From NCBI RefSeq assembly GCF_900109115.1, contig NZ_FNYV01000001.1, positions 881,003-945,002 of the forward strand: a stretch of DNA of 64,000 bases. Direction: 5' to 3'. Source of the stretch: Micromonospora phaseoli. GTDB lineage: Bacteria; Actinomycetota; Actinomycetes; Mycobacteriales; Micromonosporaceae. Below the pieces are notes generated by a model. That model ran no database searches. It saw only the letters and a program-made list of their open reading frames with translations, and had not been told where the DNA came from. The translations under genes were made by a program, and so were the position numbers. Positions 1-8,758 of the stretch are shown here, one piece after another. Each line of letters opens with the position of its first letter. Position 1 is the first letter of the stretch.

Positions 1-608
1 GCGATCATCGCAACCGTGCCCTTCGGGTACGTCGGCGGGTCGTCCGGGGACGGGCTGGGCGCCGGCGACGCCTCCGGGGCGTCGGGCACGTTCTCGTCGT
101 AGAACGAGTAGGCCGGTCCACCCAGACCGCTGCCGCTCGGGTCGCCGCAGCGCACCGCGCCGTCGGCGGTGATCTCGTGACACTTGGTGTTGTCGTAGAA
201 CGACTGGCTCGCCAGGTGGGCGATGCTCGCGGCCGCACATGGCGCGGTCGCCAGGTCAAGCTCGACGGAGACCGGCTCGCCCTGGTTGGTGACGATCGTC
301 ATCGGCCGGGTACCGGTCACCGGCAGGCCGGTGGTGGCCGGCTCGCCCACGTCTTTGAGGTTGCTGTTGCCCTCGGTGTTCTGCGGGGTCCAGAGGCAGA
401 CCTCGTCGGCGGCGGTGTCCTCGGTCGGCTCCCGGTCGAAGGCGCCCAGCGCCCACGCCGAGCCGGCGACGACCAGAACGAGGATCAGGGCGGTACCGAC
501 ACCGGCCTGGATCCGTCGGCGGCGCCTGGCGGCGGAGGCCCGGCGAGCCAGTTGCCGGTCGAGCTTGGCCCGCGCCAGTTTGCGCTGCCGGTCCCTGCTG
601 GAAGCCAC
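1..608 (-). CDS. Membrane-anchored cyclophilin-type peptidyl-prolyl isomerase (partial)
   Basis: Peptidyl-prolyl cis-trans isomerases of the cyclophilin family assist folding by isomerising X-Pro bonds. The protein starts with a GTG (MASSRDRQRKL) preceded by a GGGGAG ribosome site about six bases upstream. A strongly basic N-terminus is followed by one membrane segment (about residues 39-55, ALILVLVVAGSAWALG), so the catalytic domain should sit outside the membrane. Cyclophilin-like features follow: VTNQGEPVSVELD, AAASIAHLASQSFYDNTKCHE and the start of a Gly-rich core. The 3' end lies outside the window, so the active-site half is missing here. It is divergent from the MBL-hydrolase gene; the relA-cyclophilin-MBL-hisS neighbourhood is familiar in actinobacteria, which supports the call. 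Confidence 0.85.
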   Translation of the reverse strand, partial: MASSRDRQRKLARAKLDRQLARRASAARRRRRIQAGVGTALILVLVVAGSAWALGAFDREPTEDTAADEVCLWTPQNTEGNSNLKDVGEPATTGLPVTGTRPMTIVTNQGEPVSVELDLATAPCAAASIAHLASQSFYDNTKCHEITADGAVRCGDPSGSGLGGPAYSFYDENVPDAPEASPAPSPSPDDPPTYPKGTVAMI

Positions 609-859
609 CCGTGCTCCCCTTTCATCTACCCTGGTCGTCACTTGGTGGTCGCGTACCCGTCGGGCGGCAGGTGCGCCACGCCACACGCCCGCCAGAGTGT
701 ACGGGTAGCGGCTGTGAAAGTGGTGTACGAGGTCGGTACCCGCCTTCATCGGGATTGGTCAGTGCGCAATGGTGCCGGTGGGGCGAATGGGCGTGAGCGG
801 TACCGGGGCGGCCGGTTAGGCTTCCCGCAGAGGACGGCTCGACGGAGAGGGGAGCGGAC

Positions 860-1579
860 GTGCTCGTGGCCGGCTTTCCCGCGGACGCCTTCGGCACCAA
901 CTGCTACGTGGTCGCCGCCGGACCGGGGGAGCAGTGCGTGGTGGTCGACCCCGGCATCGGGGTGATCGACCGGCTCGACGCGCTGCTCGCCGAGCATCGC
1001 CTGCACCCGGCCGCGGTGCTGCTCACCCACGGGCACCTCGATCACACCTTCTCCGTGGCGCCCGTCTGCGGCGCGCGCGGGATCACCGCGTACGTGCATC
1101 CGGACGACCGGGAGATGCTGGCCGACCCGGCGAAGGCGCTGTCGATGGACCTCACGCAGCTCTTCGGTGGCCGGCTGCCGTACGCCGAGCCGGAGGACGT
1201 GGCCGAGCTGGCCGACGGTATGACGCTCGCCCTCGCCGGGCTGGAGATCACCGTCGACCACGCCCCCGGCCATACCGGCGGGTCGGTGCTGTTCCGGCTG
1301 CCCGGCGTCGGCTCGCCCTGGGAGGCGGAGCAGATCTGCCTCTCCGGTGACGTGCTCTTCGCCGGCTCGATCGGCCGCACCGACCTGCCGGGCGGCAGCA
1401 TGCCGACGATGCTCACCAGCCTGCGGGACAAGATCCTTCCGCTGGCCGACGACACCGTCGTACTGCCCGGCCATGGGCCCGCGACCACCATCGGCCGCGA
1501 GCGCGCCGCCAACCCGTACCTCGCCGAGGTGGCGGGGATGAGCGGCGCGCGACCGGCGGCCCCCACCCGCGGCCTGTAA
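860..1579 (+). CDS. MBL-fold metallo-hydrolase (glyoxalase II-like)
   Basis: A 239-residue metallo-beta-lactamase-fold hydrolase. The metal-binding motif THGHLDH lies at residues 56-62 (His57, His59, Asp61, His62), followed by a later metal His in DHAPGHTGG, the bridging Asp in CLSGDVLF and a C-terminal His in LPGHGP. This set is typical of hydroxyacylglutathione-hydrolase-like proteins, but the true substrate cannot be read from the sequence. The GTG start is preceded by GAGAGGGGAG. The gene lies just before hisS, as in many actinobacteria, and the two may be cotranscribed. Confidence 0.85.
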   Translation: MLVAGFPADAFGTNCYVVAAGPGEQCVVVDPGIGVIDRLDALLAEHRLHPAAVLLTHGHLDHTFSVAPVCGARGITAYVHPDDREMLADPAKALSMDLTQLFGGRLPYAEPEDVAELADGMTLALAGLEITVDHAPGHTGGSVLFRLPGVGSPWEAEQICLSGDVLFAGSIGRTDLPGGSMPTMLTSLRDKILPLADDTVVLPGHGPATTIGRERAANPYLAEVAGMSGARPAAPTRGL

Positions 1580-1631
1580 CGGCCGCGTCGAGACCGCACC
1601 GCGCGGCCCGCGCGGGATCAAGGAGTACGTC

Positions 1632-2960
1632 ATGAGCAAGCCCACGCCCATCTCCGGCTTCCCGGAGTGGACGCCCGCCCAGCGGATGATCGAGCAGTTC
1701 GTCCTGGACCGGATCCGGTCCACCTTCGAGCTGTACGGCTTCGCGCCCCTGGAGACCCGAGCGGTCGAGCCGCTGGACCAGTTGCTGCGCAAGGGGGAGA
1801 CCTCGAAGGAGGTCTACGTGATCCGGCGCCTGCACGGCGATCCGGACGGTTCGGCCGGTGACGACGCCCTCGGCCTGCACTTCGACCTGACCGTGCCGTT
1901 CGCCCGGTACGTGCTGGAGAACGCGGGCCGGCTCCAGTTCCCGTTCCGCCGCTACCAGATCCAGAAGGTCTGGCGTGGCGAGCGCCCACAGGAGGGGCGG
2001 TACCGGGAGTTCCTCCAGGCCGACATCGACATCGTCGACCGGGACACCCTGGCACCGCACCACGAGGCGGAGATGCCGCTGGTCATCGGCGACGCGCTGC
2101 GCTCGCTGCCGATCCCGCCGGTACGCATCCAGGTGAACAACCGCAAGATCTGTGAGGGCTTCTACCGGGGCATCGGATTGACCGATCCGGAGGCGGCGCT
2201 GCGCGCGGTGGACAAGCTCGACAAGATCGGCCCGGCCGGCGTGGCGGAGCTGCTGGCCGCCACGGCCGGGGCGAGCGAGGCGCAGGCCAAGGCATGCCTG
2301 GCGCTGGCCGAGATCTCCGCGGCGGACCCCTCGTTCGCCGACGCGGTACACGCGCTGGGGGTCAGCGACCCGTTGCTCGACGAGGGCGTCGAGGAGCTGG
2401 TCCGGGTGGTGCAGACCGCCGCCGCGCACTCGCCGGGCCTCTGCGTGGCCGACCTGCGGATCGCCCGTGGCCTGGACTACTACACCGGCACCGTCTACGA
2501 GACCCAGCTGGTCGGGTACGAGCGGTTCGGCTCCGTGTGCTCCGGCGGCCGGTACGACAACCTGGCCAGCGCCGGGGCCGCCAGCTTCCCCGGGGTGGGC
2601 ATCTCGATCGGGGTGACCCGGCTGCTCGGCCTGCTGTTCGGCGCGGGCGCGCTGTCGGTCTCCCGGGACGTGCCGACCTGCGTGCTGGTGGCGGTGACCA
2701 ACGAGGAGCTGCGGGGGGCCAGCAACTCCGTCGCGGAGGCGTTGCGCTCGCGGGGCATCCCTACCGAGGTGTCACCGAGCGCGGCGAAGTTCGGCAAGCA
2801 GATCCGGTACGCCGAGCGGCGCGGCATCCCGTACGTCTGGTTCCCGGGCTCCGAAGGCGCGGCCGACGAGGTGAAGGACATCCGTTCGGGCGAGCAGGCC
2901 GTCGCGGCGGCGGGGGAGTGGACCCCGCCCCGGGCGGACCTCAAGCCGCTGGTGAGCTGA
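1632..2960 (+). CDS. hisS: Histidyl-tRNA synthetase
   Basis: Charges tRNA-His with histidine. The 442-residue protein has class II motif 2 (YQIQKVWRGERPQEGRYREF), the histidine-specific loop ARGLDYYTGTVYE, motif 3 (GVGISIGVTRLLGLLF) and a C-terminal anticodon-binding domain (VPTCVLVAVTNEEL onward). Length and motif order fit the normal family. A strong AAGGAG lies about seven bases before the ATG. Confidence 0.96.
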   Translation: MSKPTPISGFPEWTPAQRMIEQFVLDRIRSTFELYGFAPLETRAVEPLDQLLRKGETSKEVYVIRRLHGDPDGSAGDDALGLHFDLTVPFARYVLENAGRLQFPFRRYQIQKVWRGERPQEGRYREFLQADIDIVDRDTLAPHHEAEMPLVIGDALRSLPIPPVRIQVNNRKICEGFYRGIGLTDPEAALRAVDKLDKIGPAGVAELLAATAGASEAQAKACLALAEISAADPSFADAVHALGVSDPLLDEGVEELVRVVQTAAAHSPGLCVADLRIARGLDYYTGTVYETQLVGYERFGSVCSGGRYDNLASAGAASFPGVGISIGVTRLLGLLFGAGALSVSRDVPTCVLVAVTNEELRGASNSVAEALRSRGIPTEVSPSAAKFGKQIRYAERRGIPYVWFPGSEGAADEVKDIRSGEQAVAAAGEWTPPRADLKPLVS

Positions 2961-3167
2961 GCCGGGTCGGCGCTCCGGGTACGGTCGTCGCTGGCTCTCT
3001 CGACGCCGACCGCGCCCGGGGCCGCTCAAGGGGTGTTCTCGGCGGTGCGGTTGCGGCGATGGCCCGACATCCGGCATCGGTCCGCTGTCTGCGCGTGGTC
3101 CGCATGCGGTCCGTGGCGCACGGCGCGGTGCGGTGGCCGGTCGGCGGGTGGCCGCCGAGGCTGCCGG

Positions 3168-3686
3168 TCAGTCGGTGGGGGGCGCCAGGGGCATCAGGAG
3201 GCAGGTGGAGGTGGCGTGCGCGACGAGACGGGAGCGTCCGTCGGTCAGCCGGGCCTGCGCGAGGGCGGTACGGCGACCGCTTTGCAGCACAGTCCCCTCG
3301 CAGCGCAGTGTTCCCGAATCCACGGTGACCGGGCGGAGGAACTTCACGTTCAGGTCCAGTGAGGTGTACCCGACGCCGGCCGGCAGGGTGGTGTGCACGG
3401 CGCAGGCCGCGGCGGTGTCCAGGAGGGTGGACAGCACCCCACCGTGGACCGTGCCGAGCGGGTTGTAGTGGAACTCCTGCGGCTCCAGTTCGACCACGAC
3501 GCGCCCCTCGTCGGCCGCCATCCGCGTCATGTCGATCAGGTGCATCACCGGCGGCGCGGCCAGCTCGCCGGCGATCATCGCGCGGAGCAGTTCCAGTCCG
3601 CTGCGCCGACCGACCTGCGTGGCGTTGATGCTCGGATCGGACCAGGAGAAGGTGCGGCTGCGCGTCGCATCCTGCGTCTGCGTCAT
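3168..3686 (-). CDS. Hotdog-fold thioesterase (PaaI family)
   Basis: A 172-residue protein starting MTQTQDATRS. It has the hotdog-thioesterase core YNPLGTVHGGVLSTLLDTAA, where the HGG turn and following acidic residue are the usual catalytic feature, and a second half (SLDLNVKFLRPVTVDSG) typical of PaaI-type acyl-CoA thioesterases. The frame stays open upstream, but the chosen ATG gives the expected family length. It is divergent from the HxlR-family regulator, so the shared interval probably holds both promoters and the regulator may control this gene. Substrate unknown. Confidence 0.85.
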   Translation of the reverse strand: MTQTQDATRSRTFSWSDPSINATQVGRRSGLELLRAMIAGELAAPPVMHLIDMTRMAADEGRVVVELEPQEFHYNPLGTVHGGVLSTLLDTAAACAVHTTLPAGVGYTSLDLNVKFLRPVTVDSGTLRCEGTVLQSGRRTALAQARLTDGRSRLVAHATSTCLLMPLAPPTD

Positions 3687-3834
3687 GGACTCAGCCTGGC
3701 AGTGGTCGTTGGACCTGTCAAACAGACCCTGACGCGGTGGAAGCGGCGCAGCGGCCAGCAGCATCAGCCACGCCAACCGCCGCTCGCCGCCCGCCACTGG
3801 CAGCGCTCCTGGACACCGCACTAGCCTGGCGAGC

Positions 3835-4305
3835 ATGAGACCCGCGGCCCTGGACTGGTCGGTCGACAACTGCACGGTTGCCCGCGCGATGGAGATCCTC
3901 GGCGAGAAGTGGACCCTGGTCGTGCTGCGCGAGGTGTTCAGCGGGGTGCGCCGCTTCGACGACATGCGGCTGCGTACCGGTATTCCCCGGCAGGTGCTGA
4001 CCAACCGGCTGGCCGGCCTGGTCGAGCAGGAGGTGCTGCGCCGTGAGCCGTACCGTGAGCCGGGTAGCCGGCTACGTCACGAGTACCGGCTCACCGCCAA
4101 GGGGCTGAACCTGTGGCCGGTGCTGGTCGCGGTGCTCGCCTGGGGCGACCGGTACCTCGCCGATCCGGAGGGGCCGCCGCTCAGTGTCGGGCACCGCGAC
4201 TGCGGTGCCGAGATCAGCGTCGAGCTGCACTGCGCGGCCGGGCACCACGTTACCGAGCCCCGCGACGTGCTACCCCGCCCCGGCCCCGGCGCCCACCCCC
4301 GCTAG
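3835..4305 (+). CDS. HxlR-family transcriptional regulator
   Basis: A 156-residue winged-helix regulator. The N-terminal Cys (DNCTVARAMEILGEKWTLVV), the helix block RFDDMRLRTGIPRQVLTNRL and the wing region YRLTAKGLNLWPVL are the HxlR signature. The single early Cys is the position often used for redox or electrophile sensing in this family. It is divergent from a hotdog thioesterase, its likeliest target. The last codons and the TAG stop lie inside a 17-bp direct duplication, so the C-terminal tail is probably not functionally critical. Confidence 0.85.
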   Translation: MRPAALDWSVDNCTVARAMEILGEKWTLVVLREVFSGVRRFDDMRLRTGIPRQVLTNRLAGLVEQEVLRREPYREPGSRLRHEYRLTAKGLNLWPVLVAVLAWGDRYLADPEGPPLSVGHRDCGAEISVELHCAAGHHVTEPRDVLPRPGPGAHPR

Positions 4306-4333
4306 CCGCCCACCCCCGCTAGCCGCCCACCCC
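4291..4333. repeat. 17-bp tandem duplication at the end of the HxlR gene
   Basis: The unit GCCCACCCCCGCTAGCC is present twice head to tail, followed by a nine-base partial copy. The first unit contains the TAG stop codon of the HxlR regulator, and the second repeats that stop in the same register offset. Confidence 0.85.
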
Positions 4334-4374
4334 CTCCCGCCCTCCCCTCCCTCCCCGCCCGCTCTCCACGCGCG

Positions 4375-4444
4375 CGATCTTGCACTTGTGGTCGCCGCTA
4401 TCGGGCTTGTGCCCTGGTTCAGAGCGACCACAAGTGCAAGATCG
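4375..4444. repeat. Perfect 21-bp inverted repeat with 28-base loop
   Basis: The left arm (4375-4395, beginning CGATCTTGCACTTGTGG) is exactly matched by its reverse complement at 4424-4444. It sits between the convergent 3' ends of the HxlR regulator and the SGNH hydrolase. Position fits a bidirectional terminator, but there is no T-tract and the long arms and loop are also compatible with a dispersed palindromic element. Confidence 0.85.
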
Positions 4445-4463
4445 GCGCTACGGGGGTGCGGGG

Positions 4464-5294
4464 CTACCAGGCGAAGCCGGCGGGGTAGGAGACGGTGGCC
4501 AGGACCTGCTGGCCGGTGGTGTTGGGGTGGAAGTAGTCCCAGCCGGAGAGCTGGGCGAGGGTGAACGGATAGCCGAAGACGGCGTTTCCGTCGTACTTGC
4601 AGTTCGATCCGTACGCGGCGCAGGCCGCGGCGAGCTGGCCGTTGAAGTCGATCACCCGCTGCCGCACCCGGTTGCGCCGGTCGACGTCGGCCTGAGCGGT
4701 GGAGGTCGGGTTGGCCAGGATGGACTGGCAGATGCCGAAGAGCGACCAGGCGGTGCGGGCGCTGCTGCTGCCCCTGCCGACCGACCAGAGTCGGTGCACG
4801 TCCGGGATGCTGATCACGTAGACCTTCGCGTTCGGTAGACCGGTCTTGAGCCGGTTCAGGCCGGCGTCGATGTTGGCCCGGAAGGTGGCCGGCGAGGTCA
4901 TCGTCGACTCCGAGCTGGTGCAGGCGTCGTTGGCGCCGATCAGGATGGTCACGTAACCGACCCCCTGGTTGACCGCGGTGCCGGCCTGGCCGTACAGGTC
5001 GGCGGACTTCGCCCCGGTGCTGGCGGCGTTGTGGTTGCGGCCGTTGATGCCCGGGCTGACCGCACGGATGCGCAGGTAGTGACTGTTCACCGTGGAGTAG
5101 CTGCCGGTGCTGAACGAGCGGGCGGTGCAGTCGACGTACCACCCGCAGGCGTTGAAGCCGCGGGTGATGGAGTCACCGAGACTCGCCATCGAGGTCGGCG
5201 GCGGGCCGGGGTCGGCCGCGGCCGGACTGGTGACGAGCAGGACGAGAGCGGTGACGCCGGCGAGGGTGGCCAGCGTGCGTCGGACGAGGGTCAT
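4464..5294 (-). CDS. Secreted SGNH/GDSL-family hydrolase
   Basis: A 276-residue esterase or lipase-like enzyme. Residues 1-27 form a signal peptide (basic MTLVRR, hydrophobic core, cleavage near SPAAA). Block I is SLGDSIT with catalytic Ser42, block III is GAND at 120-123, and block V is DYFHPN with Asp253 and His256. Several Cys pairs fit an extracellular, disulfide-bonded SGNH esterase. It is divergent from the secreted S1 protease, so both may be part of an exported degradative set. The substrate (lipid, acetylated sugar or other ester) cannot be decided. Confidence 0.9.
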   Translation of the reverse strand: MTLVRRTLATLAGVTALVLLVTSPAAADPGPPPTSMASLGDSITRGFNACGWYVDCTARSFSTGSYSTVNSHYLRIRAVSPGINGRNHNAASTGAKSADLYGQAGTAVNQGVGYVTILIGANDACTSSESTMTSPATFRANIDAGLNRLKTGLPNAKVYVISIPDVHRLWSVGRGSSSARTAWSLFGICQSILANPTSTAQADVDRRNRVRQRVIDFNGQLAAACAAYGSNCKYDGNAVFGYPFTLAQLSGWDYFHPNTTGQQVLATVSYPAGFAW

Positions 5295-5419
5295 GGTGGC
5301 CTCCGGTTCACGGTTGCCGGATGGTGGCGGTTACCGGAGCGTATAGATGACTTTCTGTGTCCACAATGTTGCGCAGGGGTTACCTGGGGGCGATGGGTGA
5401 ATTCGGGCAAAGGGGGGTC

Positions 5420-5450
5420 TTGCTTACGATCTTAAATATGTGAATACTTT
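5420..5450 (+). promoter_or_regulatory. AT-rich patch, possible promoter of the S1 protease
   Basis: This is one of the few AT-rich stretches in the window (around CTTAAATATGTGAATACTTT). TTGCTT and TACTTT could serve as -35 and -10 elements, but their spacing is 19 bases, longer than ideal. It lies about 90 bases before the protease start. Confidence 0.3.
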
Positions 5451-5540
5451 CCCTCGCTTGGCCATTTCCCCAGGTGGTCGAGTTGCCCCCGCCTCTGTCG
5501 CCATGACAGGGCCCCTAACCCCCATCCGGGAGGCTGTTAC

Positions 5541-6593
5541 ATGCGACCCACAAGGTCAATGCTGCGCCGCGTCGTCACCGTCGCCGCGGCCGGAACCCTG
5601 GTGACCGGCGTGCTGGCCGGCGTGCCGGCCCATGCGGCGCCCGCGTCCGCCTCGCCCGACACCGCGACCGCCGTCGCGGAGCGGCTCGGTGACCGCGCCG
5701 CCGGCGCGTACTCCGACGCCAGCGGCAAGATGGTCGTCACGGTGACCGACGCCGTCGCGGCCCGCCAGGTGGCCGCCGCCGGCGCCGTCCCGAAGCTCGT
5801 CAAGCGCGGCGCCGCCGAGCTGAACCGGGCCGCCGCCGAGCTGGACCGCTCCGCCGCGATCCCCGGCACCGCCTGGTGGACCGACCCGGCCACCAACCAG
5901 GTCGTCGTCTCCGTGGACAGCACGGTGACCGGCGCGAAGCTGGAGCGGGTCAAGGCCGCCGCCGCACGGACCAACGGCGCGGTGCGCATCGAGGCCGAGG
6001 CCGGCGTGCTGAGCACCCGCATCTCCGGTGGCCAGGCCATCTACGCCCAGGGCGGCGGACGCTGCTCGCTCGGCTTCAACGTGCGTGCCGGCAGCACCTA
6101 CTACTTCATCACCGCCGGGCACTGCACCAACATCGCCGCGAACTGGTACAGCAACTCGGGCCAGACCTCGCTGCTCGGCTCCCGTGCCGGCAGCGTCTTC
6201 CCGGGCAGCGACTACGGCATCGTCCGGTACAGCAACCAGAGCACCGTGCAGCCGGGCAACGTCTCGCTCTACAACGGCAGCTTCCGGGACATCACCGGCT
6301 CCGGCAACGCCTACGTCGGCCAATCCGCGCAGCGTTCCGGCAGCACCACCGGCCTGCGCAGCGGCTCGGTGCAGGCGCTCAACGCCACGGTCAACTACGC
6401 CGAGGGCCAGGTCCGGGGCCTGATCCGCACCAACATCTGCGCCCAGCCCGGCGACAGCGGCGGCTCGCTGTTCAGCGGCGGCACGGCGCTCGGCCTGACC
6501 TCCGGCGGCAGCGGCAACTGCTCCACCGGCGGCACGACCTACTTCCAGCCGGTCGGGCCGGTGCTGAGCCGCTACGGCGTCAGCGTCTACTGA
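5541..6593 (+). CDS. Secreted S1-family serine protease (streptogrisin/alpha-lytic type)
   Basis: A 350-residue chymotrypsin-fold protease. A signal peptide (residues 1-32, cleavage near AHA) is followed by a propeptide to about residue 160 and the mature domain from about ISGGQAIY. The catalytic triad is visible: His194 in TAGHC, Asp224 in SDYGIV and Ser306 in GDSGGS. Cys pairs at 175/195 and 300/327 match the bacterial S1 pattern. The prodomain is shorter than in alpha-lytic protease but of the same type, implying activation by propeptide removal. GGGAGG lies before the ATG. A GC-rich hairpin terminator follows the stop. Confidence 0.94.
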   Translation: MRPTRSMLRRVVTVAAAGTLVTGVLAGVPAHAAPASASPDTATAVAERLGDRAAGAYSDASGKMVVTVTDAVAARQVAAAGAVPKLVKRGAAELNRAAAELDRSAAIPGTAWWTDPATNQVVVSVDSTVTGAKLERVKAAAARTNGAVRIEAEAGVLSTRISGGQAIYAQGGGRCSLGFNVRAGSTYYFITAGHCTNIAANWYSNSGQTSLLGSRAGSVFPGSDYGIVRYSNQSTVQPGNVSLYNGSFRDITGSGNAYVGQSAQRSGSTTGLRSGSVQALNATVNYAEGQVRGLIRTNICAQPGDSGGSLFSGGTALGLTSGGSGNCSTGGTTYFQPVGPVLSRYGVSVY

Positions 6594-6625
6594 CCTCCGT
6601 CTTACGCAGATCTTCTCCTCCACCA

Positions 6626-6658
6626 GCGGGCCGCCGGATTCCTCCTCCGGCGGCCCGC
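6626..6658 (+). terminator. GC-rich hairpin terminator after the S1 protease
   Basis: A perfect 13-bp stem (GCGGGCCGCCGGA with TCCGGCGGCCCGC) and a seven-base loop lie about 33 bases after the stop. It lacks a T-run, which is common in high-GC actinobacteria. Confidence 0.75.
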
Positions 6659-6706
6659 CCGTGTGCCGTCGTCTGCCGCCCTGCCCGTGTGCCGGGCGGG
6701 GCGGGT

Positions 6707-6757
6707 GTTAACAGGGGGCCCTTCCTATACACCAGGCGTTAACAGGGGGCCCTTCCT
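6707..6757 (+). repeat. Paired copies of a GTTAAC...CCCTTCCT repeat
   Basis: GTTAACAGGGGGCCCTTCCT occurs twice, 31 bases apart, separated by ATACACCAGGC. The same pair, in opposite orientation and slightly diverged, occurs after aroK near 40 kb, so this is a dispersed repeat family of the genome. Function unknown. Confidence 0.85.
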
Positions 6758-6838
6758 TGCACCCCGGGAACGGGGGCGGGTGGGTGCTGACAGAATGCCG
6801 GGAGCAGAGATGTAAAGCAGACGAGGGAGACGTACGCC

Positions 6839-8662
6839 GTGATCCGTACCCATGACGCCGGCAGCCTGCGCGCGACGGACGCCGGCACCACGGTGACGCT
6901 CGCCGGCTGGGTGGCCCGCCGGCGCGACCACGGCGGGGTCATCTTCGTCGACCTGCGGGACGGCTCCGGCGTGGTTCAGGTGGTCCTTCGCGAGGAGGAC
7001 GCCCACGCCCTGCGCAACGAGTACTGCGTCAAGGTCGTCGGCGAGGTCACCCGGCGGCCCGAGGGCAACGAGAACCCGGAGCTGCCCACCGGCGAGATCG
7101 AGGTGACCGCGACCGAGCTGGAGGTGCTCTCCGAGTCCGCGCCGCTGCCGCTGCCGGTGGACGACCAGGTGGTGGCCGGCGACGACATCCGGCTCAAGTA
7201 CCGCTACCTCGACCTGCGGCGCAGCGGCCCGGCCCGGGCCATGCGGCTGCGCTCGCGGGCCAACCAGTTGGCCCGCACGGTGCTGCACGAGCGGGACTTC
7301 CTGGAGATCGAGACGCCGACGCTGACCCGCTCCACGCCCGAGGGCGCCCGCGACTTCCTGGTCCCGGTCCGGTTGCAGCCCGGCAGCTGGTACGCGCTGC
7401 CGCAGTCGCCGCAGTTGTTCAAGCAGCTGCTGATGGTCGGCGGCATGGAGCGCTACTACCAGATCGCCCGCTGCTACCGCGACGAGGACTTCCGGGCCGA
7501 CCGGCAACCGGAGTTCACCCAGCTCGACATCGAGATGTCCTTCGTCACCCAGGACGACGTGATCGACCTCGGCGAGGCGATCATCGCCGCACTCTGGTCG
7601 GAGCTGGCCGGGTACGAGATCCCCCGACCGATCCCGCGGATCACCTGGCACGACGCCATGGCGCGGTACGGCTCGGACAAGCCGGACCTGCGCTACGGCG
7701 TCGAGTTGACGGAGCTGACCGACTACCTGCGCGGTACCCAGTTCCGGGTCTTCGCCGGGGCGATCGACGCGGGCGGCTACGTCGGCGCGGTGGTGATGCC
7801 CGGCGGTGCCGCGCAGTCCCGCAAGGAGCTGGACGGCTGGCAGGACTGGGCCAAGGCGCGCGGCGCGAAGGGCCTGGCGTACGTGGTGCTCGACGCCGAG
7901 ACCGGTGAGGCGCGCGGGCCGGTGGCGAAGAACCTGTCGGCGGAGCACCTGGCCGGGTTGGCCGACGCGGTCGGTGCCAAGCCGGGTGACGCGATCTTCT
8001 TCGCCGCGAGTGCGGAGACCCGGGAGGCGCAGGAGCTGCTCGGCGCGGCCCGGATCGAGATCGCCAAGCGCGCCGGCCTGGTCGACGACAGCGCCTGGGC
8101 GTTCTGCTGGGTGGTCGACGCCCCGATGTTCGAGCGGGTCTCCGACCAGGAGAACGGCGGAGCGGGCGGCTGGACGGCCGTGCACCACCCGTTCACCTCG
8201 CCGAACGCCGAGTGGGTCGACCGGTTCGAGGAGGCGCCGGACCGGGCACTCGCCTACGCGTACGACATCGTCTGCAACGGCAACGAGATCGGCGGCGGCT
8301 CGATCCGTATCCACCGTCGCGACGTGCAGCAGCGGGTTTTCGCCCTGCTCGGCATCACGCCCGAGGAGGCGCAGGACAAGTTCGGCTTCCTGCTGGAGGC
8401 GTTCAGTTACGGGCCGCCGCCGCACGGCGGCATCGCGTTCGGCTGGGACCGGACCTGCATGCTGCTCGCCGGTGCCGACTCGATCCGCGAGGTGATCGCT
8501 TTCCCGAAGACCCGGGGCGGCTTCGACCCGCTCACCGGCGCACCCACCCCCATCACCGCCCAGCAGCGCACCGAGGCCGGCGTCGACGCCAAACCCAAGC
8601 CCCAGCAGGCCCCGCACACCGGCACCGCCGGCCCCGCCGCCCCGGTCGCCACCCCCACCTGA
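6839..8662 (+). CDS. aspS: Aspartyl-tRNA synthetase (bacterial type)
   Basis: Charges tRNA-Asp, and in genomes that use GatCAB possibly also tRNA-Asn. The 607-residue protein has the N-terminal OB-fold anticodon domain ([20 protein letters not shown]), class II motif 2 ([19 protein letters not shown]), the bacterial GAD insertion (about residues 300-420) and motif 3 ([15 protein letters not shown]). The C-terminal 35-40 residues are a low-complexity Ala/Pro/Thr tail beyond the conserved core. The GTG start is preceded by GAGGGAG. An imperfect inverted repeat follows the gene. Confidence 0.96.
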   Translation: MIRTHDAGSLRATDAGTTVTLAGWVARRRDHGGVIFVDLRDGSGVVQVVLREEDAHALRNEYCVKVVGEVTRRPEGNENPELPTGEIEVTATELEVLSESAPLPLPVDDQVVAGDDIRLKYRYLDLRRSGPARAMRLRSRANQLARTVLHERDFLEIETPTLTRSTPEGARDFLVPVRLQPGSWYALPQSPQLFKQLLMVGGMERYYQIARCYRDEDFRADRQPEFTQLDIEMSFVTQDDVIDLGEAIIAALWSELAGYEIPRPIPRITWHDAMARYGSDKPDLRYGVELTELTDYLRGTQFRVFAGAIDAGGYVGAVVMPGGAAQSRKELDGWQDWAKARGAKGLAYVVLDAETGEARGPVAKNLSAEHLAGLADAVGAKPGDAIFFAASAETREAQELLGAARIEIAKRAGLVDDSAWAFCWVVDAPMFERVSDQENGGAGGWTAVHHPFTSPNAEWVDRFEEAPDRALAYAYDIVCNGNEIGGGSIRIHRRDVQQRVFALLGITPEEAQDKFGFLLEAFSYGPPPHGGIAFGWDRTCMLLAGADSIREVIAFPKTRGGFDPLTGAPTPITAQQRTEAGVDAKPKPQQAPHTGTAGPAAPVATPT

Positions 8663-8675
8663 CCGCACCCCTCCG

Positions 8676-8741
8676 GGTTGTTGACCAAGAAGTTTGCGTC
8701 ATGATTCGGCTGTTCCGGTGACGAAACTTCTTGATCAACCA
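8676..8741. repeat. Imperfect long inverted repeat after aspS
   Basis: The left arm (TTGACCAAGAAGTTTGCGTCA) is mirrored by TGACGAAACTTCTTGATCAA with one or two mismatches and a one-base bulge, around a short loop. It lies between aspS and the RmlD-like gene. It could terminate aspS transcription or be a dispersed palindromic element; no T-tract is present. Confidence 0.7.
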
Positions 8742-8758
8742 GAGGAGTGGGGTGCGGG

